From Clusia tigrina (taxonomy: Eukaryota; Arthropoda; Insecta; Diptera; Clusiidae): a DNA stretch of 64,000 nucleotides. Shown here one piece after another: positions 44,128-56,937 of this stretch. Numbering within the stretch: position 1 is the first letter of the stretch; every line of letters begins with the position of its first letter. The notes below the pieces were generated by a model. That model saw nothing but the letters and a program-made list of their open reading frames with translations. It made no database searches and was not told the origin of the DNA. The position numbers and the translations under genes were made by a program. The stretch spans positions 212,458,325-212,522,324 of the forward strand of contig OV050030.1 of the NCBI GenBank assembly GCA_920105625.2, read 5' to 3'.

Positions 44128-47100
44128 CTTGAAATTTTGTGACAATAAAGCACTCGAGCCTCTTATCAATTTAAGCTATCGCTCATAGCTATGCTACCCT
44201 TGAGCCCCAAATCAAACACTGATAAAACTTCAAATGGCCCTAACTTCTATACGGTGCATCCTACACCTATCAAAGTTTGCAATAATCAAATGCTTGTAAC
44301 TTTTTACTGGAGCGTCATAAAACCTTGAAATTTGGTGACAATAACGTACTCGAGAGTCTTGTCAATTTAATCTATCTCTCATAGCTATGCTACCCTTGAG
44401 TCCCAAATCAAACACTGATAAAACTTCAAATGGCACTAAATTCTATACGGTGCGTCCTACACCTATCGAAGTTTGCAATAATCAAATGCTTGTAACTTTT
44501 TACTGGAGCGTCATAAAACCTTGAAATTTGGTGACAATAACGTAATCGAGAATCTTGTCAATTTAAGCTATCGCTCATAGCTATGCTACCCTTGAGTCCC
44601 AAATCAAACACTGATAAAACTTCAAATGGCCCTAACTTCTATACGGTGCGTCCTACACCTATCAAAATTTGCAACAATCAAATGCTTGAAAGTGTTTACG
44701 GGAGCGTCGTAAAACCTTGAAATTTTGTGACAATAAAGTACTCGAGCCTCTTAACAGTTTAAGCTATCGCTCAATAGCTATGCTACCCTAGAGTCCCAAA
44801 TCAATCACTGATAAAACTTCAAATGGCCATAATTTCTATACGGTGCGTCATACACCTATCAAAGTTTGCAACAATCAAATGCTTGTAACTTTTTACTGGA
44901 GCTTAATAAAATCTTGAAATTTTGTGACAATAAAGTACTCGATCCTCTTGTCAATTTAAGCTATCTCTCATAGCTATGCTACCCTTGGCTCTCAAATCAA
45001 ACACTGATAAAACTTCAAATGGCCCTCACTTCTATACGGTGCGTCCCACACCTATCAAAGTTTGCAACAATCAAATGCTTGCAAGTTTTTACTGGAGCGT
45101 CATAAAACCTTGAAATTTGGTGACAATAAAGTACTCGAGCCTCTTATCAATTCAAGTTATCGCTCATAGCTATGCTACCCTAGAGTCCCAAATCAAACAC
45201 TGATAAAACTTTAAATGGCCCTAACTTCTATACGGTGCGTCCTATACCTATCAAAGTTTGCAACAATCAAATGCTTGTAACTTTTTACTGGAGCTTAAAA
45301 AATCTTGAAATTTTGTGACAATAAAGCACTCGAGCCTCTTATCAATTTAAGCTATCGCTCATAGCTATGCTACGCTTGAGTCCCAAATCAAACACTGATA
45401 AAACTTCAAATGGCCCTAACTTCTATACGGTGCGTCCTGCACCTATCAAAGTTTGCAATAATGAAATGCTTGTAACTTTTTACTGGAGCGTCATAAAACC
45501 TTGAAATTTGGTGACAATAAACGTACTCGAGAGTCTTGTCAATTTAATCTATCTCTCATAGCTATGCTACCCTTGAGTCCCAAATCAAACACTGATGAAA
45601 CTTCAAATGGCCCTAACTTCTATACGGTGCGTCCTACACCTATCAAAGTTTGCAATAATCAAATGCTTGTAACTTTTTACTGGAGCGTCATAAAACCTTG
45701 AAATTTGGTGACAATAACGTACTCGAGAGTCTTGTCAATTTAAGCTATCGCTCATAGCTATGCTACCCTTGAGTCCCAAATCAGACACTGATAAAACTTC
45801 AAATGGCCCTAACTTCTATACGGTGCGTCCTATACCTATCAAAGTTTGCAACAATCAAATGCTTGTAACTTTTTACTGGAGCTTAAAAAATCTTGAAATT
45901 TTGTGACAATAAAGCACTCGAGCCTCTTATCAATTTAAGCTGTCGCTCATAGCTATGCTACGCTTGAGTCACAAATCAAACACTGATAAAACTTCAAATG
46001 GCCCTAACTTCTATACGGTGCGTCCTACACCTATCAAAGTTTGCAATAATCAAATGCTTGTAACTTTTAACTGGAGCGTCATAAAACCTTGAAATTTGGT
46101 GACAATAACGTACTCGAGAGTCTTGTCAATTTAATCTATCTCTCATAGCTATGCTACCCTTGAGTCCCAAATCAAACACTGATAAAACTTCAAATGGCCC
46201 TAACTTCTATACGGTGCGTCCTACACCTATCAAAGTGTGCAATAATCAAATGCTTGTAACTTTTTACTGGAGCGTCATAAAACCTTGAAATTTGGTGACA
46301 ATAACGTACTCGAGAGTCTTGTCAATTTAAGCTATCGCTCATAGCTATGCTACCCTTGAGTCCCAAATCAAACACTGATAAAACTTCAAATGGCCCTAAC
46401 TTCTATACGGTGCGTCCTATACCTATCAAAGTTTGCAACAATCAAATGCTTGCAACTTTTTACTGGAGCTTAAAAAATCTTGAAATTTTGTGACAATAAA
46501 GCACTCGAGCCTCTTATCAATTTAAGCTATCGCTTATAGCTATGCTACGCTTGAGTCCCAAATCAAACACTGATAAAACTTCAAATGGCCCTAACTTCTA
46601 TACGGTGCGTCCTACACCTATCAAAGTTTTCAATAATCAAATGCTTGTAACTTTTTACTGGAGCGTCATAGGACCTTGAAATTTGGTGACAATAACGTAC
46701 TCGAGAGTCTTGTCAATTTAATCTATCTATCATAGCTATGTTACCCTTGAGTCCCAAGTCAAACACTGATAAAACTTCAAACGGCCCTAACTTCTATACG
46801 GTGCGTCCTACAGCTATCAAAGTTTGCAACAATCAAATGCTTGTAACTTTTTACTGGAGCTTAAAAAATCTTGAAATTTTGTGACAATAAAGCACTCGAG
46901 CCTCTTATCAATTTAAGCTATCGCTCATAGCTATGCTACGCTTGAGTCCCAAATCAAACACTGATAAAACTTCAAATGGCCCTAACTTCTATACGGTGCG
47001 TCCTACACCTATCAAAGTTTGCAATAATGAAATGCTTGTAACTTTTTACTGGAGCGTCATAAAACCTTGAAATTTGGTGACAATAAACGTACTCGAGACT

Positions 47101-47849
47101 CTTGTCAATTTAATCTATCTCTCATAGCTATGCTACCCTTGAGTCCCAAATCAAACACTGATAAAACTTCAAATGGCCCTAACTTCTATACGGTGCGTCC
47201 TACACCTATCAAAGTTTGCAATAATCAAATGCTTGTAACTTTTTACTGGAGCGTCATAAAACCTTGAAATTTGGTGACAATAACGTACTCGAGAGTCTTG
47301 TCAATTTAAGCTATCGCTCATAGCTATGCTACCCTTGAGTCCCAAATCAGACACTGATAAAACTTCAAATGGCCCTAACTTCAATACGGTGCGTCCTATA
47401 CCTATCAAAGTTTGCAACAATCAAATGCTTGTAACTTTTTACTGGAGCTTAAAAAATCTTGAAATTTTGTGACAATAAAGCACTCGAGCCTCTTATCAAT
47501 TTAAGCTATCGCTCATAGCTATGCTACGCTTGAATCACAAATCAAACACTGATAAAACTTCAAATGGCCCTAACTTCTATACGGAGCGTCCTACACCTAT
47601 CAAAGTTTGCAATAATCAAATGCTTGTAACTTTTTACTGGAGCGTCATAAAACCTTGAAATTTGGTGACAATAACGTACTCGAGAGTCTTGTCAATTTAA
47701 TCTATCTCTCATAGCTATGCTACCCTTGAGTCCCAAATCACACACTGATAAAACTTCAAATGGCCCTAACTTCTATACGGTGCGTCCTACACCTATAAAA
47801 GTTTGCAATAATCAAATGCTTGTAACTTTTTACTGGAGCGTCATAAAAC
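44128..47849 (+). repeat. 3722-bp tandem satellite duplication, copy 1
   Basis: Nineteen monomers that match the next 3722 bp almost perfectly. I spotted only about half a dozen differences by eye, for example C to A near 44216/47938, G to A near 45439/49161, two or three bases near 45961/49683, C to T near 46416/50138, and C to A near 47740/51462. The left limit is where GCTTAAAAAATC on this side stops matching GCGTCATAAAACC at the junction. Confidence 0.88.
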
Positions 47850-50800
47850 CTTGAAATTTTGTGACAATAAAGCACTCGAGCCTCTTATCAATTTAAGCTA
47901 TCGCTCATAGCTATGCTACCCTTGAGCCCCAAATCAAAAACTGATAAAACTTCAAATGGCCCTAACTTCTATACGGTGCATCCTACACCTATCAAAGTTT
48001 GCAATAATCAAATGCTTGTAACTTTTTACTGGAGCGTCATAAAACCTTGAAATTTGGTGACAATAACGTACTCGAGAGTCTTGTCAATTTAATCTATCTC
48101 TCATAGCTATGCTACCCTTGAGTCCCAAATCAAACACTGATAAAACTTCAAATGGCACTAAATTCTATACGGTGCGTCCTACACCTATCGAAGTTTGCAA
48201 TAATCAAATGCTTGTAACTTTTTACTGGAGCGTCATAAAACCTTGAAATTTGGTGACAATAACGTAATCGAGAATCTTGTCAATTTAAGCTATCGCTCAT
48301 AGCTATGCTACCCTTGAGTCCCAAATCAAACACTGATAAAACTTCAAATGGCCCTAACTTCTATACGGTGCGTCCTACACCTATCAAAATTTGCAACAAT
48401 CAAATGCTTGAAAGTGTTTACGGGAGCGTCGTAAAACCTTGAAATTTTGTGACAATAAAGTACTCGAGCCTCTTAACAGTTTAAGCTATCGCTCAATAGC
48501 TATGCTACCCTAGAGTCCCAAATCAATCACTGATAAAACTTCAAATGGCCATAATTTCTATACGGTGCGTCATACACCTATCAAAGTTTGCAACAATCAA
48601 ATGCTTGTAACTTTTTACTGGAGCTTAATAAAATCTTGAAATTTTGTGACAATAAAGTACTCGATCCTCTTGTCAATTTAAGCTATCTCTCATAGCTATG
48701 CTACCCTTGGCTCTCAAATCAAACACTGATAAAACTTCAAATGGCCCTCACTTCTATACGGTGCGTCCCACACCTATCAAAGTTTGCAACAATCAAATGC
48801 TTGCAAGTTTTTACTGGAGCGTCATAAAACCTTGAAATTTGGTGACAATAAAGTACTCGAGCCTCTTATCAATTCAAGTTATCGCTCATAGCTATGCTAC
48901 CCTAGAGTCCCAAATCAAACACTGATAAAACTTTAAATGGCCCTAACTTCTATACGGTGCGTCCTATACCTATCAAAGTTTGCAACAATCAAATGCTTGT
49001 AACTTTTTACTGGAGCTTAAAAAATCTTGAAATTTTGTGACAATAAAGCACTCGAGCCTCTTATCAATTTAAGCTATCGCTCATAGCTATGCTACGCTTG
49101 AGTCCCAAATCAAACACTGATAAAACTTCAAATGGCCCTAACTTCTATACGGTGCGTCCTACACCTATCAAAGTTTGCAATAATGAAATGCTTGTAACTT
49201 TTTACTGGAGCGTCATAAAACCTTGAAATTTGGTGACAATAAACGTACTCGAGAGTCTTGTCAATTTAATCTATCTCTCATAGCTATGCTACCCTTGAGT
49301 CCCAAATCAAACACTGATGAAACTTCAAATGGCCCTAACTTCTATACGGTGCGTCCTACACCTATCAAAGTTTGCAATAATCAAATGCTTGTAACTTTTT
49401 ACTGGAGCGTCATAAAACCTTGAAATTTGGTGACAATAACGTACTCGAGAGTCTTGTCAATTTAAGCTATCGCTCATAGCTATGCTACCCTTGAGTCCCA
49501 AATCAGACACTGATAAAACTTCAAATGGCCCTAACTTCTATACGGTGCGTCCTATACCTATCAAAGTTTGCAACAATCAAATGCTTGTAACTTTTTACTG
49601 GAGCTTAAAAAATCTTGAAATTTTGTGACAATAAAGCACTCGAGCCTCTTATCAATTTAAGCTGTCGCTCATAGCTATGCTACCCTTGAGTCCCAAATCA
49701 AACACTGATAAAACTTCAAATGGCCCTAACTTCTATACGGTGCGTCCTACACCTATCAAAGTTTGCAATAATCAAATGCTTGTAACTTTTAACTGGAGCG
49801 TCATAAAACCTTGAAATTTGGTGACAATAACGTACTCGAGAGTCTTGTCAATTTAATCTATCTCTCATAGCTATGCTACCCTTGAGTCCCAAATCAAACA
49901 CTGATAAAACTTCAAATGGCCCTAACTTCTATACGGTGCGTCCTACACCTATCAAAGTGTGCAATAATCAAATGCTTGTAACTTTTTACTGGAGCGTCAT
50001 AAAACCTTGAAATTTGGTGACAATAACGTACTCGAGAGTCTTGTCAATTTAAGCTATCGCTCATAGCTATGCTACCCTTGAGTCCCAAATCAAACACTGA
50101 TAAAACTTCAAATGGCCCTAACTTCTATACGGTGCGTTCTATACCTATCAAAGTTTGCAACAATCAAATGCTTGCAACTTTTTACTGGAGCTTAAAAAAT
50201 CTTGAAATTTTGTGACAATAAAGCACTCGAGCCTCTTATCAATTTAAGCTATCGCTTATAGCTATGCTACGCTTGAGTCCCAAATCAAACACTGATAAAA
50301 CTTCAAATGGCCCTAACTTCTATACGGTGCGTCCTACACCTATCAAAGTTTTCAATAATCAAATGCTTGTAACTTTTTACTGGAGCGTCATAGGACCTTG
50401 AAATTTGGTGACAATAACGTACTCGAGAGTCTTGTCAATTTAATCTATCTATCATAGCTATGTTACCCTTGAGTCCCAAGTCAAACACTGATAAAACTTC
50501 AAACGGCCCTAACTTCTATACGGTGCGTCCTACAGCTATCAAAGTTTGCAACAATCAAATGCTTGTAACTTTTTACTGGAGCTTAAAAAATCTTGAAATT
50601 TTGTGACAATAAAGCACTCGAGCCTCTTATCAATTTAAGCTATCGCTCATAGCTATGCTACGCTTGAGTCCCAAATCAAACACTGATAAAACTTCAAATG
50701 GCCCTAACTTCTATACGGTGCGTCCTACACCTATCAAAGTTTGCAATAATGAAATGCTTGTAACTTTTTACTGGAGCGTCATAAAACCTTGAAATTTGGT

Positions 50801-51571
50801 GACAATAAACGTACTCGAGACTCTTGTCAATTTAATCTATCTCTCATAGCTATGCTACCCTTGAGTCCCAAATCAAACACTGATAAAACTTCAAATGGCC
50901 CTAACTTCTATACGGTGCGTCCTACACCTATCAAAGTTTGCAATAATCAAATGCTTGTAACTTTTTACTGGAGCGTCATAAAACCTTGAAATTTGGTGAC
51001 AATAACGTACTCGAGAGTCTTGTCAATTTAAGCTATCGCTCATAGCTATGCTACCCTTGAGTCCCAAATCAGACACTGATAAAACTTCAAATGGCCCTAA
51101 CTTCAATACGGTGCGTCCTATACCTATCAAAGTTTGCAACAATCAAATGCTTGTAACTTTTTACTGGAGCTTAAAAAATCTTGAAATTTTGTGACAATAA
51201 AGCACTCGAGCCTCTTATCAATTTAAGCTATCGCTCATAGCTATGCTACGCTTGAATCACAAATCAAACACTGATAAAACTTCAAATGGCCCTAACTTCT
51301 ATACGGAGCGTCCTACACCTATCAAAGTTTGCAATAATCAAATGCTTGTAACTTTTTACTGGAGCGTCATAAAACCTTGAAATTTGGTGACAATAACGTA
51401 CTCGAGAGTCTTGTCAATTTAATCTATCTCTCATAGCTATGCTACCCTTGAGTCCCAAATCAAACACTGATAAAACTTCAAATGGCCCTAACTTCTATAC
51501 GGTGCGTCCTACACCTATAAAAGTTTGCAATAATCAAATGCTTGTAACTTTTTACTGGAGCGTCATAAAAC
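47850..51571 (+). repeat. 3722-bp tandem satellite duplication, copy 2
   Basis: This directly follows copy 1 with no spacer. The unit spanning the junction is chimeric: an A/B-type head (GCGTCATAAAACC) is joined to a C-type body (TTGTGACAATAAAGCAC). That is what unequal crossing-over within a monomer would leave. The match ends near 51572-51581, where an A/B-type body resumes. Confidence 0.88.
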
Positions 51572-54500
51572 CTTGAAATTTGGTGACAATAACGTACTCG
51601 AGAGTCTTGTCAATTTAAACTATCGCTCATAGCTATGCTACCCTTGAGTCCCAAATCAAACACTGATAAAACTTCAAATGGCCCTAACTTCTATACGGTG
51701 CGTCCTATACCTATCAAAATTTGCAACAATAAAATGCTTGCAACTTTTTACTGGAGCTTAAAAAATCTTGAAATTTTGTGACAATAAAGCACTCGAGCCT
51801 CTTATCAATTTAAGCTATCGCTCATAGCTATGCTACGCTTGAGTCCCAAATCAAACACTGATAAAACTTCAAATGGCCCTAACTTCTATACGGTGCGTCC
51901 TACACCTATCAAAGTTTGCAATAATGAAATGCTTGTAACTTTTTACTGGAGCGTCATAAAACCTTGAAATTTGGTGACAATAAACGTACTCGAGAGTCTT
52001 GTCAATTTAATCTATCTCTCATAGCTATGCTACCCTTGAGTCCCAAATCAGACACTGATAAAACTTCAAATGGCCCTAACTTCTATACGGTGCGTCCTAT
52101 GCCTATCAAAGTTTGCAACAATCAAATGCTTGTAACTTTTTACTGGAGCTTAAAAAATTTTGAAATTTTGTGACAATAAAGCACTCGAGCCTCTTATCAA
52201 TTTAAGCTATCGCTCATAGCTATGCTACGCTTGAGTCCCAAATCAAACACTGATAAAACTTTAAATGGCCCTAACTTCTATACGGTGCGTCCTATACCTA
52301 TCAAAGTTTGCAACAATCAAATGCTTGTAACTTTTTACTGGAGCTTAAAAAATCTTGAAATTTTGTGACAATAAAGCACTCGAGCCTCTTATCAATTTAA
52401 GCTATCGCTCATAGCTATGCTACGCTTGAGTCCCAAATCAAACACTGATAAAACTTCAAATGGCCCTAACTTCTATACGGTGCGTCCTACACCTATCAAA
52501 GTTTGCAATATTGAAATGCTTGTAACTTTTTACTGGAGCGTCATAAAACCTTGAAATTTGGTGACAATAAACGTACTCGAGAGTCTTGTCAATTTAATCT
52601 ATCTCTCATAGCTATGCTACCCTTGAGTCCCAAATCAAACACTGATAAAACTTCAAATGGCCCTAACTTCTATACGGTGCGTCCTACACCTATCAAAGTT
52701 TGCAATAATCAAATGCTTGTAACTTTTTACTGGAGCGTCATAAAACCTTGAAATTTGGTGACAATAACGTACTCGAGAGTCTTGTCAATTTAAGCTATCG
52801 CTCATAGCTATGCTACCCTTGAGTCCCAAATCAGACACTGATAAAACTTCAAATGGCCCTAACTTCTATACGGTGCGTCCTATGCCTATCAAAGTTTGCA
52901 ACAATCAAATGCTTGTAACTTTTTACTGGAGCTTAAAAAATCTTGAAATTTTGTGACAATAAAGCACTCGAGCCTCTTATCAATTTAAGCTATCTCTCAT
53001 AGCTATGCTACCCTTGAGTCCCAAATCAAACACTGATAAAACTTCAAATGGCCCTAACTTCTATACGGTGCGTCCTATACCTATCAAAGTTTGCAACAAT
53101 CAAATGCTTGTAACTTTTTACTGGAGCTTAAAAAATCTTGAAATTTTGTGACAATAAAGCACTTGAGCCTCTTCTCAATTTAAGCTATCGCTCACAGCTA
53201 TGCTACGCTTGAGTCCCAAATCAAACACTGATAAAACTTCAAATGGCCCTAACTTCTATACGGGGCGTCCTATACCTATCAAAGTTTGCAACAATCAAAT
53301 GCTTGTAACTTTTTATTGGAGCTTAAAAAATCTTGAAATTTTGTGACAATAAAGCACTCGAGCCTCTTATCAATTTAAGCTATCGCTCATAGCTATGCTA
53401 CGCTTGAGTCCCAAATCAAACACTGATAAAATTTCAAATGGCCCTAACTTCTATACGGTGCGTCCTACACCTATCAAAGTTTGCAATAATCAAATGCTTG
53501 TAACTTTTTACTGGAGCGTCATAAAACCTTGAAATTTGGTGACAATAACGTACTCGAGAGTCTTGTCAATTTAATCTATCTCTCATAGCTATGCTACCCT
53601 TGAGTCCCAAATCAAACACTGATAAAACTTCAAATGGCCCTAACTTCTATACGGTGCGTCCTACACCTATCAAAGTTTGCAATAATCAAATGCTTGTAAC
53701 TTTTTACTGGAGCGTCATAAAACCTTGAAATTTTGTGACAATAACGTACTCGAGAGTCTTGTCAATTTAAGCTATCGCTCATAGCTATGCTACCCTTGAG
53801 TCCCAAATCAAACACTGATAAAACTTCAAATGGCCCTAACTTCTATACGGTGCGTCCTATACCTATCAAAGTTTGCAACAATCAAATGCTTGTAACTTTT
53901 TACTGGAGCTTAAAAAATCTTGAAATTTTGTGACAATAAAGCACTTGAGCCTCTTATCAATTTAAGCTATCGCTCATAGCTATGCTACGCTTGAGTCCCA
54001 AATCAAACACTGATAAAACTTCAAATGGCCCTAACTTCTATACGATGCGTCCTACACCTATCAAAGTTTGCAATAATCAAATGCTTGTAACTTTTTACTG
54101 GAGCGTCATAAAACCTTGAAATTTGGTGACAATAACGTACTCGAGAGTCTTGTCAATTTAATCTATCTCTCATAGCTATGCTACCCTTGAGTCCCAAATC
54201 AAACACTGATAAAACTTCAAATGGCCCTAACTTCTATACGGTGCGTCCTACAGCTATCAAAGTTTGCAACAATCAAATGCTTGAAAGTTTTTACTGGAGC
54301 GTCATAAAACCTTGAAATTTTGTGACAATAAAGTACTCGAGCCTCTTATCAGTTTAAGCTATCGCTCAATAGCTATGCTACCCTAGAGTCCCAAATCAAT
54401 CACTGATAAAACTTCAAATGGCCATAATTTCTATACGGTGCGTCATACACCTATCAAAGTTTGCAACAATCAAATGCTTGTAACTTTTTACTGGAGCTTA

Positions 54501-54687
54501 ATAAAATCTTGAAATTTTGTGACAATAAAGTACTCGAGCCTCTTGTCAATTTAAGCTATCGCTCATAGCTATGCTACGCTTGAGTCCCAAATCAAACACT
54601 GATAATACTTCAAATGGCCCTAACTTCTATACGGTGCGTCCTACGCCTATCAAAGTTTGCAATAATCAAATGCTTGTAACTTTTTAC

Positions 54688-54990
54688 TGGAGCGTCATAA
54701 AACCTTGAAATTTTGTGACAATAAAGTACTCGAGCCTCTTATCAATTTAAGCTATCGCTCAATAGCTATGCTACCCTAGAGTCCCAAATCAATCACTGAT
54801 AAAACTTCAAATGGCCATAATTTTAAAATAAAGTACTAGAGCCTCTTGTCAATTTAAGCTATCTCTCATAGCTATGCTACCCTTGACTCTCAAATCAAAC
54901 ACTGATAAAACTTCAAATGGCCCTTACTTCTATACGGTGCGTCCCACACCTATCAAAGTTTGCAACAATAAAATGCTTGCATGTTTTTAC
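54688..54990 (+). repeat. Deleted satellite unit (303 bp for two monomers)
   Basis: Two monomers occupy 303 bp instead of about 392. At about 54821 CCATAATTTT runs straight into AAAATAAAGTACTAGAGCC, so about 89 bp, covering the end of one unit and the start of the next, are missing. It is one of the few irregular junctions in domain 4. Confidence 0.75.
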
Positions 54991-56692
54991 TGGAGCGTCA
55001 TAAAACCTTGAAATTTGGTGACAATAAAGTACTCGAGCCTCTTATCAATTCAAGCTATCGCTCATAGCTATGCTACCCTTGAGTCCCAAATCAAACACTG
55101 ATAAAACTTCAAATGGCCCTAACTTCTATACGGTGCGTCCTACACCTATCAAAGTTTGCAATAATCAAATGCTTGTAACTTTTTACTGGAGCGTCATAAA
55201 ACCTTGAAATTTGGTGACAATAACGTACTCGAGAGTCTTGTCAATTTAAGCTATCGCTCATAGCTATGCTACCCTTGAGTCCCAAATCAAACACTGATAA
55301 AACTTCAAATGGCCCTAACTTCTATACGGTGCGTCCTATACCTATCAAAGTTTGCAACAATCAAATGCTTGTAACTTTTTACTGGAGCTTAAAAAATCTT
55401 GAAATTTTGTGACAATAAAGCACTCGAGCCTCTTATCAATTTAAGCTATCGCTCATAGCTATGCTACGCTTGAGTCCCAAATCAAACACTGATAAAACTT
55501 CAAATGGCCCTAACTTCCATACGGTGCGTCCTATACCTATCAAAGTTTGCAACAATCAAATGCTTGTAACTTTTTACTGGAGCTTAAAAAATCTTGAAAT
55601 TTTGTGACAATAAAGCACTCGAGCCTCTTATCAATTTAAGCTATCGCTCATAGCTATGCTACGCTTGAGTCCCAAATCAAACACTGATAAAACTTCAAAT
55701 GGCCCTAACTTCTATACGGTGCGTCCTACACCTATCAAAGTTTGCAATAATCAAATGCTTGTAACTTTTTACTGGAGCGTCATAAAACCTTGAAATTTGG
55801 TGACAATAACGTAATCGATAGTCTTGTCAATTTAATCTATCTCTCATAGCTATGCTACCCTTGAGTCCCAAATCAAACACTGATAAAACTTCAAATGGCC
55901 CTAACTTCTATACGGTGCGTCCTACACCTATCAAAGTTTGCAATAATCAAATGCTTGTAACTTTTTACTGGAGCGTCATAAAACCTTGAAATTTGGTGAC
56001 AATAACGTAATCGATAGTCTTGTCAATTTAATCTATCTCTCATAGCTATGCTACCCTTGAGTCCCAAATCAAACACTGATAAAACTTCAAATGGCCCTAA
56101 CTTCTATACGGTGCGTCCTACACCTATCAAAGTTTGCAATAATCAAATGATTGTAACTTTTTACTGGAGCGTCATAAAACCTTGAAATTTGGTGACAATA
56201 ACGTACTCGAGAGTCTTGTCAATTTAAGCTATCGCTCATAGCTATGCTACCCTTGAGTCCCAAATCAAACACTGATAAAACTTCAAATGGCCCTAACTTC
56301 TATACGGTGCGTCCTATACCTATCAAAGTTTGCAACAATCAAATGCTTGTAACTTTTTAATGGAGCTTAAAAAATCTTGAAATTTTGTGACAATAAAGCA
56401 CTCGAGCCTCTTATCAATTTAAGCTATCGCTCATAGCTATGCTACCCTTGAGTCCCAAATCAAACACTGATAAAACTTCAAATGGCCCTAACTTCTATAC
56501 GGTGCGTCCTATACCTATCAAAGTTTGCAACAATCAAATGCTTGTAACTTTTTACTGGAGCTTAAAAAATCTTGAAATTTTGTGACAATAAAGCTGTTTC
56601 GAATCGGCATGAAGCTATCATAATACTTACAGCAATTCGATGGAAATAAAACCCAATCTGTTTAAGTGGAAAAAGCTTATGAAAAACCACTT

Positions 56693-56698
56693 TTTATT
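56693..56698 (-). terminator. Putative LTR polyadenylation signal AATAAA
   Basis: The plus strand reads TTTATT, giving AATAAA on the element strand about 100 bp before the LTR end. That is a usual place for the signal that defines the 3' end of R. It is a six-base motif in AT-rich DNA, so the call rests on position. Confidence 0.45.
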
Positions 56699-56892
56699 TC
56701 TACTTAACTGAGCTCAACAGATTACTGGGAATTATGCGATGCATGTGTACAAAAATATAATTGGAAACAAAACATTACTAGCACATACAGATATACATGT
56801 ATATAAATATATAGAAAGACATATATTCAGCGAATATATGTCTACAGAAATTGGCTCTAGGAATACCTGTGGCACCGCTCATACTTGCTCTT

Positions 56893-56895
<3 letters not shown>

Positions 56896-56935
<40 letters not shown>
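56896..56935. repeat. (TA)20 microsatellite inside the LTR
   Basis: An uninterrupted 40-bp TA run. In element orientation it lies upstream of the putative polyadenylation signal and so probably in U3 or R. It could contain the TATA element, but I cannot pick out a start site. Confidence 0.9.

Positions 56936-56937
<2 letters not shown>

Larger units (their letters stand above)
1..56594 (+). repeat. Satellite DNA array, about 196-bp monomer, head to tail
   Basis: About 290 units, each recognisable by TGGAGC(G/T)T near its start, then TTGAAATTT(T/G)GTGAC, CTCGAG, CATAGCTATG, CAAATCAAACACTGATAAAA, CTATACGGTGCG and CAATCAAATGCTTG. Typical spacing between unit starts is 195-197 bp (starts at 1, 197 and 394, for example). 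All units I read have the same orientation and no other element interrupts them. The array continues past the left edge and ends abruptly at the LTR at 56595. Short open frames inside it are by-products of the repeat, as 196 is not a multiple of three. I do not recognise a named satellite family. A centromeric or pericentromeric location is inference only. Confidence 0.97.
43000..56594 (+). repeat. Satellite domain 4: homogeneous A-B-C higher-order repeat
   Basis: Almost every unit is one of three types. A has GGTGACAATAACG and CGAGAGTC with TTTAATCTATCTCTC. B has the same start but TTTAAGCTATCGCTC. C has GCTTAAAAAATC, AAAGCACTCGAG and usually CTACGCTTGAG. They often follow in the order A-B-C, giving a period near 588 bp (A units near 45501, 46085 and 46675), with local deletions or doublings. 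An A' subtype carries one extra A in GACAATAAACG (43542, 45501, 47067, 49223, 50789, 51964, 52551). The domain stops at the retrotransposon. Confidence 0.8.

Noticed and set aside
214..52751. Many repeated 60-106 residue open frames in the satellite (MKFCDNK, MKFGDNK, MTKSTRV and similar starts)
   Set aside because: They span about one monomer, recur only because the DNA is repeated, shift frame between monomers because the unit is not a multiple of three, and resemble no protein family.
1..56594. CRISPR-like array of regular direct repeats
   Set aside because: The whole 196-bp unit is repeated with no unique spacers, units are too long, and no cas genes are present.
1..56594. Assignment to a named fly satellite (1.688, Responder, pBuM or similar)
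   Set aside because: The monomer does not match the versions of these families I can recall, and without a search a name would be a guess.
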